From contig NC_088300.1 in NCBI RefSeq assembly GCF_032854445.1, forward strand, positions 74,951,005 through 75,011,004: a stretch of 60,000 bases of DNA. Direction: 5' to 3'. A program made the position numbers and the translations under genes. The notes under the pieces were generated by a model. That model saw nothing but the letters and a program-made list of their open reading frames with translations, was not told where the DNA came from and made no database searches. The stretch's first letter is position 1. Every line of letters begins with the position of its first letter. Shown here piece by piece: positions 36,834 through 48,141 of the stretch. The stretch comes from Liolophura sinensis. Lineage: Eukaryota; Mollusca; Polyplacophora; Chitonida; Chitonidae.

Positions 36834-38081
36834 TTAAGGGCGACACACATCTTCTCTGTACCACCCTTTAAAGTCAGTATATGTTTGGATAGGTAAGGAT
36901 GCATTGTGCAGACCATGGCAGATATCACACCAAATGTCATTGCGCACGCGCTGGTGCGTCCGGCGCCATGCGTGGTACTGCTGATAGAGTTCCGGATTCC
37001 TGTCCAGCAGAAGCAGGTAATCCACAAGGTCACGTGTAGAGCTGAAGCCAGATGTGTGTATGTAAGAGTGTGGTGGCAGAATGGTTTCATAGTCCGAGGG
37101 ATCCGCACCCCCCATGACCACCGGAACGGCATACCACTCCTGTAAAGGCTGCTGGACCTTTTCCGTCAGATAATGACGGCAGTGTGTGTTTTCCAGAGAC
37201 AAATAGAATTTATACTTAGCCATTGTATTTGTACAGACTTCAGAATTGCGGGGACATGTCAGATTCCCACATTTCCCATACATGTCAACGTGGATGTAAC
37301 TGTTCAACTCCTCTATAAACTCCATTCTTTTGGAATGCGCGGCATTACAGTTGCTGTTCATGTACGCAATCAGTTTTGTTTTCGATGAAATGACGGTGGC
37401 TATTTTTTCACGCTTTTGTTTTGAGAGAACTGTCTGACGTCGCCCCGTCCAAAAGAATGTAAACGGGAAGTCAGAATCCCGCCTGTATGTGGACGTCCAG
37501 TTAAATACGCCATCGTAATCGCCAACGTCAATTCCAGTCGCCCAGGGGGATTCCTGAATCAGATATATCAGTCGCTGATGAGGCAATCTGTTGGTGGGCA
37601 GGTCACTTTTCTGGACCAAGTCTCTCGGATGGATGACAATACCATCGCTGATGGTTAAGTCATTTTTATCTGTTGTGCTCACGCAAATTTTGTTCCCAGA
37701 ACATATCGTCTTAGGTATCCAGTCTTTGGTGCCAAAAAACTCGGTCCATGCAAGAATTCGTTTAACATTTGGTTTGGTTTCATTTTCGGGTTGCTTTGCA
37801 ACTGAGGATACAGGTGATCCCAAACACTTGAATTTTTCCGGCCGCTGAAAGCCATGCCTTGGATAAGCTGCAAGATTTCTGTAATAACTCAGCATGAACT
37901 GAGTGTGGAAGTGGGCGTCTGTAAGTGTACAGTTAGCTAGGTGGGCGTTGTCAAACTCTCTTCTCCAAGATTCCCGTGATGTCTCAGTTAGCGGGGACCT
38001 GTACAGCACATTGTAACACAACAGGTGAAGCAGCAAACTGGCGAGCAAAAACAGAAAGCCCAGTTTGTATGGCGTCTTCAT
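36834..38081 (-). CDS. Alpha-1,3-fucosyltransferase, GT10 family, single exon, type II Golgi membrane protein
   Basis: GT10 enzymes transfer fucose from GDP-fucose to GlcNAc of glycoproteins or glycolipids in the Golgi (family knowledge). The 415-residue frame is uninterrupted. Residues 1-6 are a short cytosolic tail, about 7-27 a signal-anchor (LGFLFLLASLLLHLLCYNV), and 28-105 a stem. The catalytic domain has AWTEFFGTKDWIP (111-123), ESPWATG (177-183), NWTSTYRRDSDFPF (194-207), the donor-binding hallmark YKFYLSLENTHCRHYLTEK (290-308), VPVVMGG (319-325) and C-terminal cysteines WCDIC (384-388) and C413. Sequons: N50, N100, N194, N273, N393. ATG at 38079-38081 gives a normal anchor; no earlier in-frame start is needed. 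The length is usual for invertebrate GT10. A paralogue begins at 59614 in divergent orientation. The acceptor (core alpha-1,3 or Lewis type) cannot be decided from sequence. A possible AATAAA lies at 36578-36573. Confidence 0.93.
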   Translation of the reverse strand: MKTPYKLGFLFLLASLLLHLLCYNVLYRSPLTETSRESWRREFDNAHLANCTLTDAHFHTQFMLSYYRNLAAYPRHGFQRPEKFKCLGSPVSSVAKQPENETKPNVKRILAWTEFFGTKDWIPKTICSGNKICVSTTDKNDLTISDGIVIHPRDLVQKSDLPTNRLPHQRLIYLIQESPWATGIDVGDYDGVFNWTSTYRRDSDFPFTFFWTGRRQTVLSKQKREKIATVISSKTKLIAYMNSNCNAAHSKRMEFIEELNSYIHVDMYGKCGNLTCPRNSEVCTNTMAKYKFYLSLENTHCRHYLTEKVQQPLQEWYAVPVVMGGADPSDYETILPPHSYIHTSGFSSTRDLVDYLLLLDRNPELYQQYHAWRRTHQRVRNDIWCDICHGLHNASLPIQTYTDFKGWYREDVCRP

Positions 38082-38788
38082 CGTGTCCGTTCACCTTCCA
38101 GTTTCTTTCGGTATTACACACAGGTCTGTAGCCATAGAACTTGGCCCAACTGCATAAACATGAAAACGATGAATTTTGTGAATATCCACCAGAAAAACAT
38201 ACACTTCTTGCTGCAAAATAATTAGAAAAAAAGTTAATATATAAGTTTTATACGGAGTATTGCTTTTGACAGATTGCACCCAGACATGTTAATAACACAG
38301 AATGAATTTTACAAAGCAGGGCAGTATGATGTTATGACTTTAAGTACATAACAGCCAGGTTATAGCTTTCGAGTTGTTTAACTTGGATATCTCTGATGTG
38401 TACCTTACAAGTAAAACCTAAATGGGAAGATGTAACAGCTTTCATGATTAACTGCCCAACAAAATGCCATCAGTTTACAATAACTTTGGCGGCGTGAGAG
38501 AGCATTAACTGTTTTCCATGGTAACCTACAATGTAATATACATGTAAGAAGTGAGTAGTGAGCTATTGACACACAGGAAAATGAAACTTGCAGCTCTAAA
38601 ACCTGGAGGCAATTCCCCAGTCACGAGGCAGACGGACGGAGGGACAGGCAACAGGACATGGCCTTCCGAAAACGCTCGTCTGAAACTCTGCCCATTGACT
38701 CCCATTATCTCTGTCTCTCAGTGCACAGGAGTTTCTACAATGCCAATTAACAATCACATTTCTCTTCATGACATAGAAACAACACATA

Positions 38789-39002
38789 TTTATTTGATTG
38801 GTGTTTTACGCAGTACTCAAGACTATTTCAGTTATACGATGTCGGCCAACATTATGATGGGAGGAAACCCAGGGGAAATCCAGGACAATCCGCAGATTGC
38901 TGGCAGACTCTCCCACGTACGACCGGAGGGGAATCCATTATGAGCTAGTATATGAGTTAATATATTGCGCCAGCACTCTAACAACTGGGCCACGTCCGAC
39001 AC
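38789..39002 (-). mobile_element. Degenerate SINE, reverse orientation
   Basis: From TTTATTTGATTGGTGTTTTA and CGCAGTACTCAAGACTATTT through CAACATTATGATGGGAGGAA and CCCACGTACGACCGGAGG to TCTAACAACTGGGCCACG, which matches the reverse complement of the tRNA-like head. Almost full length but strongly mutated, so older than the copies in the satellite array. Confidence 0.85.
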
Positions 39003-39014
39003 GATTCTAACCTC

Positions 39015-39580
39015 CGAGAAAACCATATTGTTAGATTACCTCGATACAGAATGAGAGCATAAGGGTATAGCTCTCTTAGCTACCAAGGTGCAAAGTTGTG
39101 GAACTACATGCCACAGTTAGACAATTCAAAGCTCTATTAAATGAATGGTTTGGCTGTACATGTAGCTTATGTAAGGACTAAGTCTAAATAGAGAACCTAA
39201 TACTTTGAGTATATTTTCTAGCACTTTCTTTTCTTTTCTCTACTGTACTCTTAAGTTTTTAACTTAGTTCCTTTTGTGTTGTTTCAACCATTCTTATCCA
39301 AAATAGTAATAATTTAACTTTTTATTAAAAGAAAAAAAATCACATAGACCCATGTCGGCATGAATACATATATATACCTGTTTTTTTTTTCATATACCTT
39401 ATTATATATGTCCTTTATATATGTATATGGAAAGAAATAATTGTGGATGTCATTTACACATGTTTTCCTATGGTACTAGTCAGTGTTTGTCCGGTGTGTT
39501 TGTCAGTGTTTAGCCTCTGGCTAATGTTAGTTAGTTGTAACCAACCGAAGTTAAATAAAGAGATTGAAATTGAGATTTGA
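39015..39580 (+). mobile_element. LINE 3' remnant (ORF2 C-terminus plus 3' UTR)
   Basis: Two frames give GYSSLSYQGAKLWNYMPQ (about 39065-39118) and KALLNEWFGCTCSLCKD (about 39130-39182). This matches the C-terminal end of non-LTR retrotransposon polymerases, which typically read GAKLWNxLP then FKxxLxxW and CxCxxC (family memory). A TAA and a frame change break it. A 3' UTR-like AT-rich stretch runs to GAAGTTAAATAAAGAGATTG near 39570. The element lies directly beside the degenerate SINE. Confidence 0.65.
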
Positions 39581-39599
39581 ACGATCACCTGGCACAGTT

Positions 39600-41890
39600 T
39601 TATTGATGAATGCTGAATATAGGTCCGCGCAAGGAAACTTGTGGTGACACTATGCCTAAACGAGTGTAAAGGAGTCTACATGCGTCACACAGACTCCAAA
39701 GGTCAGGCTTGTCCAGTGGAAGCAGTGATGTAAAGGAACAGTAGAGAGCGACACATGCGCTGTAAGGAGTTTGCATGCAGTGTACCGCCAACGTAAATCA
39801 AACTTTATCTGCTGATTTGGAGACTTACGCACATTGGGGAAAAGGTACAATGTTTTTTTTGGTAATTAAAGCCATTGCAAATTTGACATTTTGTCATTTC
39901 ACTCCGGGTGTAGTAAAGATAAGCGGTCCGACAGCAGACCCATTCTATGTTTATTATCGGACAAATGACCGGAGTCGTGACTTATATGAATGGAGACAGC
40001 CTTTTCATAGGGATGGTCATCAAATGTAGAAAATTTCACACTGACCTCCAAACTTCAATTGCCCCGAGTAAGTACGCATCATCGCCAACAATTTAGAACA
40101 ACAACAACCTCGTCCTCACATATACAGTTGCTCGCCACAGTAAAAACCTAAACAAAGCGACAAACGATGGATTTGAACCACTGGCCCCCGTGCAAAGGCC
40201 CAACGCTATTGTAATCCGCTACATTCTAATAACAAATACTATGACTTTAGGAAAATATTCATTCCAAGTATAAAAAACGTAAGGCGATGCGAATATGACT
40301 CTTCCTAAACTGAGATGACTGTGAGTAATAACTTGTATCGTTTTACGCTGTCACTTATTGTGACTCTCTCGTTGATAGTGAGCTGCATATTTCAGATTCA
40401 ACCCGGCATATCTATAGTAATGCAGCTACCAATTGCAATATGCTAAAAACCACGCACATCTGCACATTGCATAACACATCAACGTTGTACATTTGCATGG
40501 AAATATTTAATGCCAACTTACACAAACCCAGCTGTGAATCGCCCGATATGAAGCTCATTATACTTACGTCTATGTAGGCCTACACCTGAAACCTGTTGGC
40601 TAAAACAAGTTACCATGTTACCAGTTAGATTGGGTACGGCCTAATTACCGAATGAAAAACCAGAACTTTCCGCAGCGCCACCAAGCGTGTATTGCGAAGT
40701 GGCCCACAGCGTGTGCGTGGTTGGTGCAGTGTTTTTGTGGCGACTTGGACTGTAACATGCATGGCGAGTCGGTCATGTAAGCTGACATGTAACACTTTCA
40801 ATTGTGTTGTCCAGGAATCATGCTGGACATGATGGGGGTGGGGTAAACAGAATGGGGGTAAACAGATGGCTGTCTATGCGGTCAACCAACAAAAATCTCC
40901 ATAATTTGTGTTCGTTCCATACCGGTACTTCAAACAGTTTGGTTATTTATGGTAAAGCAAAGACAAACTATTTTTGTTCAATGTCATGGAAATATATCAA
41001 GTTATTTTAGTAAAATGAGTCGAGTGGCAAAAAATAAATATATTAGTTCCCCCCCAACATTATTAAAATAGAAATTTATGCTTTGTAAACTTCCCGTGGG
41101 ATATATATCGGGTGGGCATAAAAATGGGCCGTATTTTTGACACTCAATATCTCCGAAACCCTCTTACGTCAGCTTCTAAAACTTTACACACTCAAAAGAC
41201 ACTATATCCTAAGTATACAGACCAATTTCAGTTTCATCCTTTAAGATTTCTGTTCATGGGGCCAAAATCAAAATAGAGTTAAAAACGCATGTTGAGGACG
41301 TTTCAAAATGATGTTCTGCCTTGTTTTACTTGAAAAGGTGATCAATTCCTTGTCCGCCGCAGAGAACACCATCTTGATTCAGCAAAACTTATGTCTATCT
41401 GGTAGAAGGGTTTCTCTGACACTAGAGCCAGACAAATTTTCCAGACGACACTTGACAGGTGCATCACGCGCTCTACTCATGACACCTGACAGGTGATGCA
41501 ATGTGGGTCTTTTTCAAAGCTTTAGACGACAGATTGGCTATCGATGGTGTTTTCAGCCAATCACAGGCTTTAATTCCAAAGTACTTATTGATGAAGAAAA
41601 CCTCTTCATATGAAGACAGTAGGGGCGGAGCCAAAGCAACCGTGCGCCGAGTGAGCAGACATTGATTGACAGGTCACCGGCCATGTGACATAACAACGGC
41701 TATTGGGTTGACACACTGACAGATCAGTGACAGGAAGAGAGGGCGTGGCTTTGCATGAAATAGCCAATCAGTCGATTCGCTTCTCCCCCCCTCCCCCCGT
41801 CATAATCGTGAGGACTTTTCATAATGACCTCTATCCTATACTCAAATCTCAAAGCTGCAATTCCGTTTAATATATATTCTTTTAATATGT
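39600..41890. other. Unassigned interval
   Basis: About 2.3 kb without a recognised gene. Open frames at 39775-40029, 40804-41010 and 41308-41496 lack any domain. No tandem array is present. A poly-C run (CTCCCCCCCTCCCCCC, near 41795) is the only low-complexity feature. Confidence 0.5.
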
Positions 41891-41914
41891 GGGTTGTCTT
41901 CTTTGTATCAGTAC

Positions 41915-42040
41915 ATGGTAACCTGCGGACGGTCGTCGGTTACTCCGGGTCTCTACAAGGTTTCCTGTCAAAATAATGCTCGTCGCCGTCGGATATTTAC
42001 GTAAAATATTCTTGAGTAATCCATGTGCAGAGTATATAAA
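41915..42040 (+). mobile_element. Degenerate SINE 3' fragment
   Basis: ACCTGCGGACGGTCGTCGGT, then AAGGTTTCCTGTCAAAATAA, TGCTCGTCGCCGTC and GTAAAATATTCTTGAGTAAT follow the order of the SINE body, with many substitutions and no intact tail. Confidence 0.7.
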
Positions 42041-42084
42041 TTGATAACAAACATTTTCTATATCACTTTACATGCTTCAGAGTA

Positions 42085-42262
42085 GAAACTGTTGTTTTTA
42101 TCACTGCATAATTCTTGTTTTGCTGTCTACTTTATCATCTGATGGTTCGGGAGTAGTTCTCGTCCATATATGATTTTATCACCTCATAATCTTTGTTTTG
42201 CTGTCTACTTTATCATCTGATGGTTCAGGAGTATTCATTTTCCTGTCATGTGTTTTTATCAC
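42085..42262 (+). repeat. Two-copy ~80-bp tandem duplication
   Basis: TTGTTTTGCTGTCTACTTTA followed by TCATCTGATGGTTCGGGAGT occurs near 42115 and again near 42196 (with GGTTCAGGAGT). Each copy is preceded by ATCAC(T/C)(G/T)CATAAT. Confidence 0.75.
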
Positions 42263-42594
42263 TTACCACTTACCAAATATCTTGTATGCAAGGACTTTGC
42301 TGTGTAATGTACATTATTCTGTTGTATGATGATATGAAACTACGTTGCTTGAATAATTTAGAAAGACTCATTGCCTTGCTTTTGCAAGGAAGAATTTCTT
42401 CAAATCGGAATATAATTGTGAATACACAGCAAGGTAATCTCTCAGAACGGATAGTGCCCTGGACGAATTTGGACAGCGTAGTGACTACTTTGTAACTAGA
42501 ACTACTGCATGTCAATAATTGTACACCACTTATTTGTATTTACCTATCGCATGTCAAATAAAAAGGCTCTGGCCTTTCGTCACAAAACTGTAAA

Positions 42595-43582
42595 AGTGGT
42601 AAGCTACGTCAACACTACTGAGTTTGTCCTCAAGCTTAAACACAACTGAGTTTCTCCCCTAGTTTATATGTACACGTATATACACAGTCTTAACGGGACA
42701 CAAACACAACTGAGGTTCTCCTCTGGTTTATACGTACACATATACATGTAGCTTTACCGGGACACAAACACAACTGAGTTTGTTCTTTAGTTTATAAGTA
42801 CACATATATACACAGTCATTCCGGGACACAAACACAACTGAGTTTGTCCTTTAGTTTATATGTAAACGTATATACACAGTCTTACCACGACACAAGCACA
42901 ATTGAGTTTCTCCTCTAGTTTTTATGTACGCGTATAAGCACTGTCTTACCGGGACACAAACTCAACTGAGTTTGTACTCTAGAACACGTATATCCACAGT
43001 CTTACCACGACACAAACACAACTGAGTTTCTCTTCTGGTTTATACGCACTCGCGAAACAAACAGGGTTAAGTTTGCCCTCTAGTTATATCTTCAGGAATA
43101 TACGGAGTCTTGCCGCGAAATAAACACAACTGAGTTTGTTCTGTAGTTTATACGTACACATATACAGTCAGTCTTACCGCGACACAAACACAATTGAGTT
43201 TGCCCTCTAGTTTATATGTATACATATATACACAGTCTTACCGGGACACAAACACAACTGAATTTGTCCGCTAGTTTATATGTACACATATATACACAGT
43301 TTTACCGGGACACAAACACAACTGAGTTTGTCCTCTAGTTTATATGTACACATATACACACAGTCTTACCGGGACACAAACACAACTGAGTTTGTCCTGT
43401 AGTTTATATGTGTACATATATACAAAGTCTTAACAGGACACAAACACAACTGAGTTTGTCCTCTGGTTTATACGTACACATATACACACAGTCTTACCGC
43501 GACACAAACACAACTGAATTTGTCCTCTAGTTTATATGTACACATATATACACAGTCTTACCGGGACACAAACACAACTGAG
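42595..43582 (+). repeat. 64-bp tandem repeat (~15 copies)
   Basis: Unit blocks: CGGGACACAAACACAACTGA, GTTTGTCCTCTAGTTTATAT and GTACACATATATACACAGTC, period 64 (CCGGGA at 43241, 43305, 43369). The left units are more diverged and partly shorter. The array is cut at 43582 by a LINE, and the next bases of the unit resume at 45767 after the target duplication. Confidence 0.9.
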
Positions 43583-45749
43583 CCACAGGGGAGCGTTTTA
43601 TCACCCACTCTTTTTAATATAGCCATTAATGATCTGCCGAAAGCTATTCCTCCTAGGCTTAAATGTTCGTTATTTGCCGATGATAAAGCTCTATGGATTC
43701 GCGCTCGAAACATCAATGTTTGTAGAAGATGTATCCAGCGAGGAATATATGTCATCATGGAATAAATGGAGTTTTAAATTTTCGTGTACTGAGACTGAAG
43801 GGGTTATCTTTACAAAGAAGTCGGACAAAGAGGTGCTTGTCAAACTCAACAATTTGCCCGTTAAAATATCCAAATCTTTCAAGTGTCTTGGGGCTATACT
43901 TGACAGGCATTTAACTTGGAAGGCGCATATAGAACAGATAATTAATAAACCTCAAAAAGTGTTAAATATTATGAGAAATGTATCCGGGAAGTCCTGGGGG
44001 GGGGGGGGGGGGCAGATAGACAGTGCCTTCTTCTACTATATCGGTCCTTAATCCGTTCTCGGTTGGACTACTTCTGTGAAGCGTATGACTCTGCCTGTAA
44101 GACACTTAAGGGTGGGTTATGATTCCAATCAGTGCGCTGCGCTGCGGATTTGTACCGGGGGTATACGATCAACGCCACTAAACGTTATGCAGGTTTTCTC
44201 TAAGGAGTGGCCCCTGTACGTCCGTCGGCGTCAGCGCACTCTCCGATTCTCTCTCATCCTTAAGTCGTCTGTTAACAACTCTGCCTCTGCTGTCCTTCAG
44301 CCTTCATTTTATGACTGATTATATAATTTACAGGACTTCCATACAGTACCCTTCAGTCTAAGATCCAAAACAATTTCTTCCTTACTACAATGTAATGATT
44401 TAAATCTTCAGTCATCTTTTATACCTCATTTCCCCCCCGTGGAAGCTACATATACCATGCACATCCACGGAACTTCATTCAAAAATCAGCAAATGTGACA
44501 ACCCAGCAGTGTCTCTGTTATGTACCAACGACCACATTCATTGCAATTGGTCACAATACCTTCAGATTTTTACAGATGCTTCGAAATGCCCCGATACTCA
44601 ACTAGTGGGTGCATCCTTCACCATACCAGAATTGAAATTAAATAAATCGTTCAGATTATCTGACTTAGTTTCCGTTTTCACAGCTGAGCTGACGGCCATT
44701 ATATGTGCTTTAAACTTTCCGTTAGATTTAAAACCGGTCCGAGCTGTTATTTTTACAGATTCATTATCATCATTACAAGCCATCACCAACTATACTTGGA
44801 AAACATCTTCTAAAATTATATACCAGTTATTACATCTATGTACTGACCTTCATTTTATGGGTGTTTTAGTATCACTCAAATGGGTACCGGCTCATGTCGG
44901 CGTACCTGGCAATGAGTTGGCCGACAGTTTAGCTAAAAAAGCACTTTCATTTCCCCATATTTCTGTTCATGTTCCGTTATCTTTATCTGAATGCCTTAGT
45001 TTTATTACTCCCAACTTTATTGATATCTGGCAACAAGACTGGGACAACTCGAAAAAGGGTAGAATATTCCACACGCATAATCCATCCTTGTCTCCTACTT
45101 ATAATCTTTCTTTACGTTGTCGCCACGATGAGATCCTTGTATTCAGGTTATTGTATGGCCATATACAAACAAATTCATATTTATTTCGCTTCGCTCTCCA
45201 TGATACAGGCCTCTGTGAGGAGTGTATGGTGGTGGATAGCACTGACCACTTATTTATTTTACAGAGAATTGTGAGCCCTGGGAATTAAGACGATAGACAC
45301 AAAATGCATTTTATGTCCCAGGAACAACACCAATAAGGTATTTCAGATAGTTGCCAATTTTTTAACCCGTTTGCCATCGATTTTAAATTAATCTTATGAA
45401 ATAAGGGGAAAAAATTTGTTTTAGATAATTATTTTACATGGGAAATATTTCAGCTGTGAATTTGTTTTTATGCTCTATGTGACTATGTATCTATATGTAT
45501 TGCCCGTATATGTCTTTAACACGGAGCTATATATACTAATGCCTGTCTCCCCTCGCCTATCAGCCTAACTTGCCCTGAACCTAATATATATGAGTGCATA
45601 TATTTACCTATCTAATGTATACATAATAAGCTAAGGAAAAAAGCCAAGCAAACAATACCTCGTAAAGGTGTGGCGTGCATCGCCCATTTGGAGCGGAAAA
45701 CGCCAGTGCAAACCAAATCTGCCCCCCCCCCCCCACCCCCCCCCCCCCC
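43583..45749 (+). mobile_element. 5'-truncated LINE with reverse transcriptase and RNase H, frame-damaged
   Basis: Begins inside RT motif B (PQGSVLSPTLFNIAINDLP). Motif C follows (LFADD, about 43670-43684), then after a frame change near 43700 the SFKCLGAILDRHLTWKAHI region, then LIRSRLDYF after a G17 run at 43996-44012. The RNase H domain is an intact frame at 44509-45288: YLQIFTDAS, FTAELTAII, AVIFTDSLSSLQA and LKWVPAHVGVPGNELADSL, with the acidic D-E-D and histidine-aspartate residues present. A CEEC...H end resembles the C-terminal zinc knuckle. RT plus RNase H suggests the I group (I/Nimb-like) of non-LTR elements; the endonuclease part is lost by 5' truncation. Flanked by a 17-bp target duplication ACACAAACACAACTGAG (43566-43582 and 45750-45766). 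The 3' end is a C-rich run. Confidence 0.88.
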
Positions 45750-45766
45750 ACACAAACACAACTGAG

Positions 45767-46417
45767 TTTGTCCTTTATTGGTAAGGCACTTTAGAAAAGT
45801 GCATCCTTAGTCTACACGATCGTTGTTGAATTCAAACATACAGCCAAACACACCCACCAAGCATGTACCGGTGCAATGCTGGAATGACTAGACTGCACGG
45901 TGATCATTGGTCAGTGTTACCTGCCGAATGGAGATCAGAGCGGTGATCTCGACAGGCCATATAGTTCGAGAACCAGCTAAGATGATCGACACACACGACA
46001 GGTAAGGTACACCTTTACATACTGTATATATGGATCAATTATACATGTAGCCTCGTCTCCATTCTTGTGTCTAGATTGGGGTCAATTCACTTACATTGTT
46101 TTTTGTACAAGGCATGAAAAAATGTTGAAGGAAAAGTATTTATATCTTTTCACTCTTCTATTTATTATATTTTTTATTTCTAAATTTGTGACATCAAGGA
46201 AAAACCCTGCCTGTCCACATCCACAGGACCTGTTCAAATATAAATAATTAATTCATACAATTATGAAATATAAATACATAATCTGCTTAAGGCATGTGTA
46301 TATAAACAGAGATCAGTGATTTATAGTAGAGCGTCGATTGATATGCCTTTTAGACAATAGACTGGTGTTCGGCAATAAGTGACACATGTTCAGACTGTAA
46401 AAATGATATAGTGTTAT
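45767..46417. other. Unassigned interval after the LINE
   Basis: Starts with the resumed 64-bp unit (TTTGTCCTTTA) for a few bases, then non-repetitive sequence. The open frame at 46065-46247 is hydrophobic in the middle but has no homologue that I recognise and is not called. Confidence 0.45.
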
Positions 46418-46557
46418 ATGACCCCAAAACCACTGGCAGCGGTGGAAGTGATCTTATGTCTGCACAACCCCATTCAGCTGTGGAAGTGATCTTATGGCTG
46501 CACAATTCCTGGCAGCTGTGGAAGTGATATGGCCGCACAACCCCAGGCAGCAGACAA
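46418..46557 (+). repeat. Three-copy ~40-bp tandem repeat
   Basis: GGCAGCGGTGGAAGTGATCT, then TATGTCTGCACAACCCC, recurs as CAGCTGTGGAAGTGATCTTA and GGCAGCTGTGGAAGTGATAT, each followed by a GGC(T)GCACAA block. Three units with small length differences. Confidence 0.75.
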
Positions 46558-46579
46558 TTTGTTATAATTTATATTACAT

Positions 46580-46763
46580 TTTTTGGAAACGTACATACAG
46601 TTTTCATTACAATATTGGTAATACTGAAGATTGACAATTGGGGCCTACTAGTATATGTTTACCCTTGTAGAACCCATTTCTTTGCATTTACAGTGCTTAG
46701 GATATGTACGTTATACAAAACTTGACTGAATATTTAGGTATGACTATACGCAATTATGTATAT
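46580..46763 (+). repeat. 184-bp inverted repeat, left arm
   Basis: From TTTTGGAAACGTACATACAG through GGGGCCTACTAGTATATGTT and CTTTGCATTTACAGTGCTTA to CGCAATTATGTATA. Its reverse complement lies at 50812-50996 with about 90% identity by eye. The arms flank 4.05 kb holding a decayed LINE and its internal minisatellite. They may be long terminal inverted repeats of one element, or two opposed copies of a dispersed repeat. Confidence 0.85.
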
Positions 46764-48141
46764 CCTCGATCTGATATGTATATATATCTCTCTACTGTAT
46801 AGAGACTCTTAGATATAACTGTAACCAGTAATGTACATGAGCGTCTCCGACTGTATGAACCAAGTACTGGCAACTTAGAGGATCTCCACATTGTTGATGG
46901 CAGTCTTTCTTCGGATATTGCAAACAAAGAATAAAAAAAACACAGTGGTAGATTCTATGAAGGGACATTCAAAAGGACCTGTGCGCTTTCCCATTTGGAT
47001 TAAGCAAATGTCGAATAGGCGAGGCGTCAAGAAACTATACCAAAGAATGAAACTGTCTGTAATGCTGTCGCTGTATAGAAACTGGCGCTTCTTTTGATTT
47101 GCACATTTATAGTTGTCATGCATGTGTACAAAGGTGTGCTTTGACGCGACCATATTGGAGCTCATTTCTAAGGCGCTTGGATCACCAGCGGATTGCTAAA
47201 ATTTGGAACATGCATAGACACATAAAGCTAAAAAGCTCCGAGCTACACCAATGTACAACAGGCATTACTGATCATATAAAGTATTATGCCACTTATCCTC
47301 AAGTGCTGACGTAAGCCTGACACCTGATTCAAGCAGGTTGCGCAATATTCTATTAGAACTACGCTCGATTCGTTATCTGAAACGATATAGCAAGTTTCCA
47401 ATAACCTCACCAAATGAGGCTACGCCATTTACTGAAAAGATACTATATCTAAACTATATCGGTAGTGTAACAACCATCGCAGCATGACATTATACAACAC
47501 TTGCATTTGCTTAAATGCAGTCTTAGAACAAGAGCACCATAGTTGACAACAATATATACCAAAACAATACACCCGAAAGAGCGATTTCTTAACTATAGTA
47601 GAACATTTAGACCACTTCCTTAGTACTTATATATTTAATATATTTGCACGTACACACAGTTTACGTTTTTTTGTCCTACAATATCAGGGTTATCAGACAG
47701 ATCACTATTAAGTATATGACCTTAGTATACATACGATTGGACGTAGAGGAATATCGTATCGTATCGTATAAGCATGACACGTGGAGGGGTAAAATTCTCG
47801 TAGCCAGCAGGCTAAACAACCATGCAATCCGACTTCTTAACGTTATACTCTATACCATGGGTAACAGATTAATCTGAAGAACACTGTGAGGGAGTTTGTT
47901 AATGATTTTGCTGTCGGACACATGAGTCACAGATCATCGGCATACAATCAACGATTGTATTACATCCAGCGATATTACATCCAACTCCTGATTCTGATAA
48001 CTAAACATCAAGATCATGTCAATGCAAACCAAACATGATGGCGATGAAATCCAACCATGTCTAACACCATTAGTAACATTAAAGATAGGAGATAAAATAG
48101 ATCTCCGTTTGAGAGTAAACTGATGTACATTACACTAAACG

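Noticed and set aside
36764-37848. Additional frames overlapping the fucosyltransferase on both strands
   Set aside because: Shadows of the 415-residue GT10 frame, which alone carries the family motifs.
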